Shown here: positions 1-5,670 of the stretch, piece after piece
Layout of the letters: the number at the start of each line of letters is the position of its first letter
Position numbering within the stretch: the stretch's first letter is position 1
Virus record (IMG/VR): IMGVR_UViG_3300040811_000096
Span: 1 to 34,325 of that record
Length of the DNA: 34,325 nucleotides
Source: a virus
Direction: 5' to 3' (one strand)
The notes under the pieces: model-generated
Database searches by the model: none
The model's input: only the letters and a program-made list of their open reading frames with translations
Told to the model about the DNA's origin: nothing
Translations under genes and position numbers: made by a program

Positions 1-251
1 GTATACCCTGATGTTTTCCACGTAGAGTAATCAGCATTTGTCTTATCTGATAGTGCAGAGTCTATATTGTTAGGGTGTACAAACCACTCAATAGTAATGT
101 TAGTGTTACCTGTAGTGTTATGAATGTGTAGATACGTAATCTCTGCAGTACAGTTATTAGGGCAAATATACACGTCTTCTGTAGTCGTGCCAGTGTTATG
201 ACCGAACAGAGATTTTGAACGTGCTGCTTTACCCTGATTAAATAGTGACAC
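1..251 (-). CDS. Virion structural protein, N-terminal part (cut by left edge)
   Basis: An open frame runs off the left edge on the minus strand. It starts at a GTG at 251 that overlaps the upstream gene by 14 nt, with an AGG-type ribosome site just before it. The 83 visible residues begin VSLFNQGKAARSKSLFG and continue with many Thr, Asn and Ile residues in alternating patterns typical of a beta-sandwich. The style resembles small head or tail accessory proteins of marine phages, but no named family is assigned. It closes the run of coupled small genes. The frame is in phase with the partial gene at the right edge if the two ends are joined, which is discussed separately. That it is a gene is fairly sure; its role is inferred from style and position. 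Confidence 0.7.
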   Translation of the reverse strand, partial: MSLFNQGKAARSKSLFGHNTGTTTEDVYICPNNCTAEITYLHIHNTTGNTNITIEWFVHPNNIDSALSDKTNADYSTWKTSGY

Positions 252-477
252 TTTGATCTACCTTTTTCTTGTAGGTACGTTTCTTAGGCTTGGGCTTACT
301 AAGCTCTTCTTCAGCCTTACGACAAATGTTAGTTACATTAGCATCATCACAATATACATTTCCGAAACGGTCTTCTGAAGCAGAACGATTACCTCGTCTG
401 TCAAACACATGACCATTATCTTTAACTGTATAACCGTGCTCTTCTAAAGCCTTCTTATATTTGTGAAAGTATTTCAT
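238..477 (-). CDS. Small basic phage protein, unknown function
   Basis: A 79-residue protein starting at ATG 477, with AGAAG upstream as a plausible ribosome site. It has a central stretch with FDRRGNRSASEDRFGNVYCDD and two cysteines (residues about 43 and 52), and ends in a lysine-rich tail (KPKPKKRTYKKK). The basic tail suggests contact with nucleic acid, as in its neighbours, but this is inference. It lies 3 nt after the stop of the preceding gene and overlaps the next gene by 14 nt, so the three are probably translated together. I do not recognise the family. Confidence 0.7.
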   Translation of the reverse strand: MKYFHKYKKALEEHGYTVKDNGHVFDRRGNRSASEDRFGNVYCDDANVTNICRKAEEELSKPKPKKRTYKKKVDQSVTI

Positions 478-480
478 ATG

Positions 481-717
481 TTACTTCTTATAGCCTTTTG
501 CTGGACCTGTACAGAAGCCGCCATCTTTGTAGCCCTTCTTAGCCATACCACCTTTAGACATGTAACCCATTTTGTTACGTACTGCTGTAGGTAGCTTTTT
601 CAATCCTTTTTGTGCATCACCGGGCATCTTTAACCCACCTGCTGCATAACCCTTTTTAAGACATTTACCTGCTGCTTTACATTTTGCAGGTGTTTTACAT
701 GTTGCACAAGTTTTCAT
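481..717 (-). CDS. Small Cys- and Lys-rich protein with GY(A)xGG motifs
   Basis: A 78-residue protein. An ATG at 717 overlapping the previous stop (ATGA) is preferred over an upstream start at 750, because it fits the coupling seen through this operon. Cysteines at residues 4, 7, 13 and 19 (CATCKTPAKCKAAGKC) could form a small metal site. After them come GYAAGG, GYMSKGG and GYKDGG, separated by basic residues. The same short motif appears in the next gene upstream and in the N-terminus of the 672-residue virion protein at 31507-33525. It may be a virion or DNA-packaging accessory protein. The family is not firmly recognised. Confidence 0.7.
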   Translation of the reverse strand: MKTCATCKTPAKCKAAGKCLKKGYAAGGLKMPGDAQKGLKKLPTAVRNKMGYMSKGGMAKKGYKDGGFCTGPAKGYKK

Positions 718-1043
718 TTCCGTTTCTTCCCTGATGCTGTTGTTGACCATTTGACCTTTTTAGGGCCAGTTTTCTTTGCTGCTTCTTTTTTAGTAATCTT
801 ACTAGCTACCGCTTTTGGGCGACAGGCTGGGTAAGGACGTTTGCTCTTTGAAGCACTAGAGCGACCACAAGGCTTACCAGTCTTAACGTCAGTCCACTCT
901 TCACCGAACCATTTTCCAAGACCGCCTTTAGCATAACCACTAGCGTATATAGCTCTACCTTGTCTTTCTGCTGCAGCTTTAGTTTTGTAGACTTTACCAG
1001 TCTTACCCCACTTGTAGCCACCTTTTACTTTATGTACAGGCAT
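714..1043 (-). CDS. Small basic protein, DUF5872-like C-terminal half
   Basis: A 109-residue, strongly basic protein. The N-terminal half (about residues 1-41) has VKGGYKWGKTGKVYK followed by AERQGRAIYASGYAKGG, a pattern common in small phage proteins. The C-terminal half has WTDVKTGKPCGR, then KRPYPACRPKA and a lysine-rich end, which resembles DUF5872 as I remember it. The two cysteines sit in CGR and ACRP contexts. The start at 1043 overlaps the upstream stop as TAATG and the end overlaps the downstream start as ATGA, so translation is probably coupled on both sides. The molecular role is unknown. Confidence 0.75.
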   Translation of the reverse strand: MPVHKVKGGYKWGKTGKVYKTKAAAERQGRAIYASGYAKGGLGKWFGEEWTDVKTGKPCGRSSASKSKRPYPACRPKAVASKITKKEAAKKTGPKKVKWSTTASGKKRK

Positions 1044-1210
1044 TACTTCTTTTTCACTTTATTTTCTGTGGAGCCGCTATACTTACCACCACGTGCTTTA
1101 TAGGTTTTAGTTAACCAAGCAGATGCATATGCGCTAGGCCATACGTCAAACTTTTTCTTGGCTTCTGCTTTTACTCTAGCGTAGAGCTTTTTGTTGGTTG
1201 GTGTTGGCAT
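1043..1210 (-). CDS. Small basic phage protein (55 aa)
   Basis: A 55-residue frame starting at ATG 1210 (TAATG overlap with the gene before) and ending in a TAA that forms TAATG with the gene after. It begins MPTPTNKKLYARVKAEAKKK, continues FDVWPSAYASAWLTKTYKARGGKYSGS and ends in lysines. The NKKLY...WPSAY.S.WL...Y...GG.Y pattern recurs in small proteins of phages and giant viruses, often near DUF5872-type proteins like its neighbour. It fills the only gap in the run of coupled genes. Function unknown. Confidence 0.7.
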   Translation of the reverse strand: MPTPTNKKLYARVKAEAKKKFDVWPSAYASAWLTKTYKARGGKYSGSTENKVKKK

Positions 1211-1488
1211 TACCACTTTTCCTTGTTAGCCCAGTATGCGGCAGACATCTTACCCTTTTTGATGTTCTTTGCATGACGAGCCTTAAAGCTTGCACGTTTC
1301 TTCTTCATACGGTCCGACTCACCAGCTTTGGGTTTACCTGCAGTCTTAGCACCCTGCTCACCAAAGCGAATCATCTTAATTGTGTCACCTTCTTTAGCTA
1401 ACACTACATGTGATTTAGTAGGGTGGTTAGGTGTACGTTTAGGCTTGTTGTAGCCACTAAACTTTTCACCTCTATATTCTACTGCCAT
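1210..1488 (-). CDS. Conserved small basic phage protein
   Basis: A 92-residue protein starting at ATG 1488 in a TAATG overlap. It contains KSHVVLAKEGDTIKMIRFGEQ, then a basic stretch and a C-terminal KARHAKNIKKGKMSAAYWANKEKW. I recognise this layout as a widespread phage protein of unknown role, often near virion or HNH genes. The HAKN...KGKMSAAYWA segment is the most distinctive part. No catalytic site is evident. It is probably co-translated with the genes on both sides. Confidence 0.75.
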   Translation of the reverse strand: MAVEYRGEKFSGYNKPKRTPNHPTKSHVVLAKEGDTIKMIRFGEQGAKTAGKPKAGESDRMKKKRASFKARHAKNIKKGKMSAAYWANKEKW

Positions 1489-1751
1489 TACGCTTTCCTA
1501 TTCCCGCTTGTACGTTTGACGCTGCGGTTCTTAGACTTAGCCATCACACGTAGGTTCTTACTTTTGTTGTTACGTGGGTTACCGTCTTTATGATCCACGT
1601 CTTTACCGTCACCCTTACGTACCTTGCCTTTAGCTGCCATAGCTTTACGTGCAGCATTTCGGGAAGCACGGTCCTTCTTTACAGAGGGGCGCGAGTCGTA
1701 CTTTTCGTTCTGTTTCTTGTAGTCGCGTTTTCCGTCTTTCTGGTATGGCAT
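1488..1751 (-). CDS. Small HNH-type endonuclease-like protein
   Basis: An 87-residue protein starting at ATG 1751, overlapping the upstream stop as TAATG. Residues about 52-70 read DVDHKDGNPRNNKSKNLRV, the core of an HNH nuclease (D-H pair, N-N segment, NLR strand), followed by SKNRSVKR. The N-terminal half is very basic (MPYQKDGKRDYKKQNEKY). HNH nucleases metal-dependently nick or cut DNA. Small ones beside head genes often help terminase during packaging, and that role is possible here. It could also be a freestanding homing nuclease, but it is shorter and fits the operon tightly. Confidence 0.75.
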   Translation of the reverse strand: MPYQKDGKRDYKKQNEKYDSRPSVKKDRASRNAARKAMAAKGKVRKGDGKDVDHKDGNPRNNKSKNLRVMAKSKNRSVKRTSGNRKA

Positions 1752-2074
1752 TACTTTTTACCTTTCGTGTAGGCTTGTCCACCGTAGAATGCCGCCACAA
1801 TAGCAGCCACAGAAACAAAGTAAGTAGGTGCCATATCTCCGAGTGTACCTGAAGCAGTTTCGATACCAAGGCCAGCAGATACAACAACAGCAAAGGGGTA
1901 AAGAAGCATACCAAATAAAGCAAACCAAGCCATATTACGTTGCGCATCTTCTTTCTTATCCTCATTCTCGAAACGTACCCTACGTTCATACATAGCCATT
2001 TCATCATCTGTAATGATGCCATCACCATCAGCGTCTGCTGCGTCCCAAGCACTACCTTCTTCTAACTGCTTCAT
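1751..2074 (-). CDS. EF-hand membrane protein, possible holin
   Basis: A 107-residue protein starting at ATG 2074 (ATGA overlap with the gene before). Residues 14-25 form a canonical EF-hand calcium loop, DADGDGIITDDE, with ligands at D14, D16, D18, T22 and E25. A charged helix follows, then two hydrophobic segments at about residues 48-71 and 81-102 that look like membrane helices, and a short basic end. A small protein with two membrane helices in this setting could be a holin, with calcium as a possible modulator. Holin activity is inference; the EF-hand and the hydrophobic helices are seen directly. Confidence 0.75.
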   Translation of the reverse strand: MKQLEEGSAWDAADADGDGIITDDEMAMYERRVRFENEDKKEDAQRNMAWFALFGMLLYPFAVVVSAGLGIETASGTLGDMAPTYFVSVAAIVAAFYGGQAYTKGKK

Positions 2075-2583
2075 AGGGGGTTATCCACTAGTTCGTCGTA
2101 GGCTCTCCAGATATCGTCAATCTCTGTCTGTAGAACGTCTAGAGTATCACCTAGCCCATCTGTTATTGTTGTTGCTTTATCTACTTGGCTACGTAGGTCC
2201 AGTAGTACCTTCTGCTGCTCAAGTATCTGTGTCATGTTAGTACTTAACTGTGCCAGCTTTTGGTTCAACCCACGTACATCATTATCAGCTATAGCTTGTT
2301 CTAGCGTCTGAATACGTACAATAAGGGCTGCTTCTGTCTGGGATAGGCTACGCTGTGCTTCTGTCTCTACAGCCGTTACACGCTTGTCTAGAGTAGCGTT
2401 ACGACCATCTAGGTCATCTACCCCAGCTAGAGCCTCTTCTACACCAGCCTCTGCGCCGTAGAAACGGTTTAGAGTATCATAGCCAAAGTAGATACCACCA
2501 GAAATAGTTGAGAGGATGGGTACACCTACTGCAACCATCCACCCTTTTACGTTAAAGCCACCTATGCTAAATTCCATACTCAT
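2071..2583 (-). CDS. Membrane-anchored coiled-coil protein
   Basis: A 170-residue protein starting at ATG 2583 in a TAATG overlap; an internal ATG at residue 3 is also possible. A hydrophobic segment at about residues 14-32 (WMVAVGVPILSTISGGIYF) would anchor it. After it come long helices with heptad-like spacing rich in Leu, Val, Gln and Asp (about residues 48-165), which suggest a rod-shaped coiled coil. That shape fits an inner-membrane spanin or another cell-envelope protein acting in lysis. It also resembles coiled-coil accessory proteins of unknown role. No enzyme motif is present. Confidence 0.7.
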   Translation of the reverse strand: MSMEFSIGGFNVKGWMVAVGVPILSTISGGIYFGYDTLNRFYGAEAGVEEALAGVDDLDGRNATLDKRVTAVETEAQRSLSQTEAALIVRIQTLEQAIADNDVRGLNQKLAQLSTNMTQILEQQKVLLDLRSQVDKATTITDGLGDTLDVLQTEIDDIWRAYDELVDNPL

Positions 2584-3425
2584 TACTGTGTTGGATACCC
2601 GCCATATGTATTAATGTATTCACCTGCACCGTATACGTCTGCTGCAGATTTCATATCGTTTACTAGATAACCTTGGAAGCCACCCTCAAAGCCTGAGTCT
2701 GCCCAAGTAATTACAAACTCATCTACACTCTGTGTGTAAGTAATAGCTGTGTAAGAGCCTACCATAAAGTTACCTTGTGTAGCATACGTATCAATCGTAG
2801 CTGTTAGTTCATCGTTATTAGCTGCAGCCATAAACGCACCCGCTTGTTGTGCGTAACCTTCTACTGCTGCTACAGCATCATTATAAGCATCTACCTCTGT
2901 TGAGTCAATGCTGTACTCTGCTGTGGCTACCATGTCCTGTAGGGCTACTTGCTCTGGTTTAGTGTCTGCTGCCGCTGCTACATCCATAACCTCTACTGCT
3001 GTCATGATTACAGATGTTGCTGCTGTCAAGTTATCTACTGCTGCAGTCAAGTCATTCATGTTAGCTGCGTACTCTTGCATAAACATCTGCTCTGCTGTCT
3101 CAGCAATAGCGTAGTCATGATCAAGCACAAGGGTTTTAGCTTGTAGGTAGTCGTTTAACTCTTGACTAGAGATAAGTCCATCTGCCATAGCATCATCATT
3201 AATGACACCACCAATGTTAGCGTAACCTACAGCACCTACAGTAAGTACAGAGCCATCTGTGATACGTGTCTTGATAGCATCAAGGCTGTTGATCAGGTAG
3301 TCGATCTTCTCCTGACCCGACATCGACACCGCTAACTCTTCTGTTGTTGCTGCGTTTACTGGTACGGAACCTATCAGAAAGGCTGAGAGTAGGGCCGTTG
3401 TCTTCAATAGCTGCGATTGTTTCAT
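2583..3425 (-). CDS. Exported phage protein with signal peptide
   Basis: A 280-residue protein. The start at ATG 3425 has an AGAGGA ribosome site 4-5 nt upstream and yields a textbook signal peptide: MKQSQLLK, a hydrophobic core, and probable cleavage after VPVNA (residue 25). The mature part is acidic, rich in Ala, Asp and Thr, and helical, with one possible EF-hand-like acidic stretch near INDDAMADGLISSQEL. It has no cysteine in the mature region that I can see. Its first 146 nt overlap the end of the upstream gene in another frame. Release into the periplasm seems likely; function unknown. Confidence 0.75.
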   Translation of the reverse strand: MKQSQLLKTTALLSAFLIGSVPVNAATTEELAVSMSGQEKIDYLINSLDAIKTRITDGSVLTVGAVGYANIGGVINDDAMADGLISSQELNDYLQAKTLVLDHDYAIAETAEQMFMQEYAANMNDLTAAVDNLTAATSVIMTAVEVMDVAAAADTKPEQVALQDMVATAEYSIDSTEVDAYNDAVAAVEGYAQQAGAFMAAANNDELTATIDTYATQGNFMVGSYTAITYTQSVDEFVITWADSGFEGGFQGYLVNDMKSAADVYGAGEYINTYGGYPTQ

Positions 3426-4056
3426 TGTTTTCCTCTTCTACCTTTAACAAGGCATCCCAAAATTCTTTGTCCAGTTCGTAACCTACAATGTACTGCTCTG
3501 GATTCTCTCTATATTTATTTATAGCTTTCTTGCCCATCAGTAGTTTGCCTGTATTAGTGTCAGCTATAGGGCAAGGTGTGTTAGCTAACATCATACTACG
3601 GAACACAGTAGGGTCTTGGCATAATACAGATATAGCTGATACCTGTAACCCTAAGCCACCTACTTGTTGTGGTAGCCCTAGTAGTCGGGCGTTCTTACGT
3701 CTATTACAATGCTCATCTTGTACGGTTGTACCAGCACTAAGACCAAATAGGGTTACCTGTAGTCCAGCCTGTCTAGAGATAAGGCAGCTATCGTTACCAC
3801 CACCACCCATTACTGTAGGGGCTATTGCAGACATCACAGGGGCTTGTTGTCCAGCACCCGCACCGTTGTAGTTATTCGTTACAGTCTCTTGATTGTTGTT
3901 ACTGTCTACGGTGCTATTGTTATTAGCGAAGTCACCTACTGTTGTCGTGTCCTGACCCAGCGCACTTGTCGCTAATAGTATGGCGAATAGACTGGTCTTC
4001 ACAAAGTAATTGTAGAGCCGCCTCTTCTTGTCCGATAATAGCGAGGGTTTGTGCAT
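3280..4056 (-). CDS. Exported protein with signal peptide, unknown function
   Basis: A 258-residue protein if started at ATG 4056, which gives a basic N-terminus, hydrophobic core FVKTSLFAILLATSALGQ and likely cleavage near residue 35. An earlier ATG at 4083 would add nine residues and weaken the signal peptide. After cleavage comes an Asn/Thr-rich stretch and then PVMSAIAPTVMGGGGNDSC, with four or so cysteines and a Gly-rich middle. The last part is charged. The gene overlaps the lipoprotein gene before it by 125 nt and the exported protein gene after it by 146 nt, in different frames. Family not recognised. Confidence 0.65.
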   Translation of the reverse strand: MHKPSLLSDKKRRLYNYFVKTSLFAILLATSALGQDTTTVGDFANNNSTVDSNNNQETVTNNYNGAGAGQQAPVMSAIAPTVMGGGGNDSCLISRQAGLQVTLFGLSAGTTVQDEHCNRRKNARLLGLPQQVGGLGLQVSAISVLCQDPTVFRSMMLANTPCPIADTNTGKLLMGKKAINKYRENPEQYIVGYELDKEFWDALLKVEEENNETIAAIEDNGPTLSLSDRFRTSKRSNNRRVSGVDVGSGEDRLPDQQP

Positions 4057-4156
4057 TTTGGTTTCTCTGGCATACTGCATCATCAGGTCTACAAGACGCA
4101 GTATATGTTACGGTGTTACAAGCGCACAGTAGTAAGGGTAACAATAGGTACTTCAT
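3932..4156 (-). CDS. Small lipoprotein, possible outer-membrane spanin
   Basis: A 74-residue protein starting at ATG 4156. It begins MKYLLLPLLLCACNTV, a short lipoprotein signal with Cys13 as the likely lipidated residue (LCA|C); Cys11 is a second option. The mature part of about 60 residues has four more cysteines (in SCRP, VCQR, LLCED and DKCAG), mostly hydrophilic and helical. A tiny phage lipoprotein whose gene overlaps that of another exported protein resembles the arrangement of Rz/Rz1 spanins, although here the lipoprotein comes first. The spanin role is inference. Confidence 0.65.
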   Translation of the reverse strand: MKYLLLPLLLCACNTVTYTASCRPDDAVCQRNQNAQTLAIIGQEEAALQLLCEDQSIRHTISDKCAGSGHDNSR

Positions 4157-4413
4157 CCTACGCCATCACGTTCTCTGTCAGGCTCAAACACGTCTTTTCT
4201 ATCAAGCATACCTTCGAGGTACATAGCTCTTTCTACATGATCCAATGTGTATCGCTTTCCTGTGTCAGCCTCTATAGCTGCTCTTACATAAAAGACATCA
4301 CTCTTAGGGATATGTACACGGTTAATTCTGTTAGCGTCACCAGAAGCTAAAGCTTTGTAAAACTCTTCAATAACGTCATCTGATGCGTATAGTTGTATTC
4401 GGTTATTACTCAT
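4153..4413 (-). CDS. Conserved phage protein, first gene of leftward operon
   Basis: An 86-residue protein. ATG 4413 is preferred over a GTG at 4422, because the GTG would lie inside a likely promoter -10 box. The sequence runs MSNNRIQLYASDDVIEEFYK, then DANRINRVHIPKSDVFYVRAAIE, then KRYTLDHVERAMYLEGML and an acidic/basic tail. The HIPKSDVFYVR...TLDHVERAMYLEGM pattern looks like a conserved phage family, but I cannot name it. The end overlaps the lipoprotein start by 4 nt. Function unknown; its position makes it the first protein of the late leftward transcript. Confidence 0.7.
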   Translation of the reverse strand: MSNNRIQLYASDDVIEEFYKALASGDANRINRVHIPKSDVFYVRAAIEADTGKRYTLDHVERAMYLEGMLDRKDVFEPDRERDGVG

Positions 4414-4423
4414 TGTCAACACA

Positions 4424-4453
4424 TTTATAGGGAAAATGTGGTACGTGTCGCAA
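4424..4453 (-). promoter_or_regulatory. Candidate promoter for the leftward operon
   Basis: On the minus strand TTGCGA (4453-4448) and TATAAA (4429-4424) are 18 nt apart, close to the bacterial sigma-70 pattern. Transcription would start only about 4 nt before the ATG at 4413, implying a nearly leaderless first message. No clear Shine-Dalgarno sequence precedes that ATG, which agrees with a leaderless start. Predicted from sequence alone. Confidence 0.35.
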
Positions 4454-4627
4454 ATACAGGTATTAGAGAGAGGAAACGAGGGAGGGTGCTACACTATAGA
4501 TGCTACACGTACCAGTTAGTAACACTTATTATAGTTATTACAGGAGAGAGTGTGTTACAAGAAACAGAGTAGCAGGTTATTTGCAACTTTGCAATAGTTA
4601 AATTTGCATATTTACAACTTTGCTAGT

Positions 4628-4753
4628 GTTATAACTTTTCCTATGTCCACTGATCCATTTACAACACTCAAAGAATAGTTATAACTTTCTATAGTTTCTA
4701 CTTTACTTATATGTATTACTTATTTAGAGAGTTAAAACACTTAATGTTATAAC
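4628..4753. repeat. Three GTTATAAC palindromes
   Basis: GTTATAAC occurs at 4628-4635, 4678-4685 (extended to the perfect 10-mer AGTTATAACT at 4677-4686) and 4746-4753. Spacings between centres are 50 and 68 bp. They sit in very AT-rich DNA on the side nearer the leftward operon, and could be protein-binding sites for control of that operon or of replication. Confidence 0.5.
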
Positions 4754-4824
4754 TATAGGCTGCTACTGCTACGCAGTTATATGGAAAAACACCCCCCTGT
4801 CAATCCCTAAAATGCTAAATCTTC

Positions 4825-4849
4825 ACATATTGTAACATATTGTAACATA
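4825..4849. repeat. Short tandem repeat, 10-bp unit
   Basis: The unit ACATATTGTA occurs twice head to tail (4825-4834 and 4835-4844), followed by a half copy ACATA. With one unit per roughly one helical turn it could be a small iteron-like site, or simply AT-rich slippage. Confidence 0.5.
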
Positions 4850-5112
4850 AAGTTACTACTAGATGGTCCATACACCCCCTGTGTACACGTTTTAGTTGCA
4901 TCCTCAAAAAGCCCCTTCTGTGTATTTGTACATATACGTAATACCACACACCCCCGGGTGGCCCTCGCACGGTGCCTTTCTAGGGTCATTCGTGCCAAAA
5001 TGCAGAAATAATAAGGTAAAACCCTGTTAAATCATTGAAATATATAGCTTTTATAAGTGCTATCTGATCAATTAATGCCGTATAGTGGTAAAAAAAGCTT
5101 ACCAATTTAGGG

Positions 5113-5227
5113 TGTGATCACAAAATAGAGAAACGTGTACGATATACCCACCTTGTGATCACAAATATATGCCACCCCTCATTATGTGATCACATTCCAT
5201 TTGTTGCATGTATCTTTTGTGATCACA
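5113..5227. promoter_or_regulatory. Operator array: four TGTGATCACA palindromes
   Basis: The perfect palindrome TGTGATCACA occurs at 5113-5122, 5154-5163, 5185-5194 and 5218-5227. Three copies extend further as perfect palindromes: TTGTGATCACAA (5153-5164), ATGTGATCACAT (5184-5195) and TTTGTGATCACAAA (5216-5229). Centres are 41, 31 and 33 bp apart, close to 4, 3 and 3 helical turns, so bound dimers would lie on about the same face of the DNA. A degenerate TGATCA is at 5065-5070. No ordinary coding constraint explains this; it is best read as a binding array for a phage or host regulator of the divergent operons. Confidence 0.75.
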
Positions 5228-5605
5228 AATGTAATACATTCCAGTAATTGCATGTTAGCTATAACATTCATGCATTCACATATATGAATACACTTATCTC
5301 ACGCTTTGTTTCACATTGTAACATTGTGTTACTGAAACAGAACAAAGTTGAAACACTCATAAGAACAAAACGTGAAATAGCTCTGGGACGCCCTAAAACG
5401 GCCCCTAGAAGCGCGAAAGCATTTTTTCCAAGGTCTAGATCATATTTTTGCGTTTGGCGTTTTGTACACTTTTGTTCTACTTTTGTTCTTTCTCGCGTAT
5501 ATATACATTATAAATATAAATAACATATTCACATATTCAGATATGTATTGACTGTTCACGAATTGTTACAAAGCAAAATTTTTTCTTGTTTCATACGTCA
5601 ATGTA

Positions 5606-5633
5606 TTGTCAACGTTCGATAGGCGGTAATGAT
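5606..5633 (+). promoter_or_regulatory. Candidate promoter for the rightward early genes
   Basis: TTGTCA (5606-5611) and TAATGA (5628-5633) are 16 nt apart, and about 37 nt separate the second box from the ATG at 5671. A second weak -35-like TTGACT lies at 5548-5553 without a good -10 partner. The match is modest, so this is a pointer rather than a firm call. Confidence 0.3.
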
Positions 5634-5670
5634 ATCGCATTCCAAAACTTGAATATAAGGATACACAAAA

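Larger units (their letters stand above)
4430..5670. other. AT-rich divergent control region, no convincing gene
   Basis: About 1.2 kb lies between the leftward and rightward operons. It is AT-rich and full of short palindromes and repeats: three GTTATAAC sites at 4628-4753, a tandem ACATATTGTA repeat at 4825-4849 and four TGTGATCACA sites at 5113-5227. Open frames here (such as one on the plus strand at 5248-5523) have low-complexity composition, poor codon use and no good ribosome site, so I do not call them genes. The region is well suited to be the transcription switch of the phage and possibly a replication origin; both roles are inference. Confidence 0.6.

Noticed and set aside
1645-2052. 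Open frame of 135 codons on the minus strand overlapping the EF-hand and HNH genes
   Set aside because: It is out of frame with two well supported coupled genes; Leu-rich product arises from their codon pattern.
3488-3871. Open frame of 127 codons on the plus strand in the exported protein region
   Set aside because: Antisense to the better supported signal-peptide gene at 3280-4056; Pro/Ser/Cys-rich product and no ribosome site.
4807-4998. Open frame of 63 codons on the minus strand in the control region
   Set aside because: No ribosome site and low coding character; overlaps the tandem repeat region.
5248-5523. Open frame of 91 codons on the plus strand inside the control region
   Set aside because: Composition follows the AT-rich DNA, no ribosome site, Phe/Ser/Arg-rich product without protein-like pattern, and it crosses repeat-rich regulatory DNA.
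4430-5670. Possible CRISPR array from the repeated palindromes
   Set aside because: The repeats are 10-14 bp palindromes with 17-31 bp gaps of no uniform size and no cas genes are near; an operator array explains them better.
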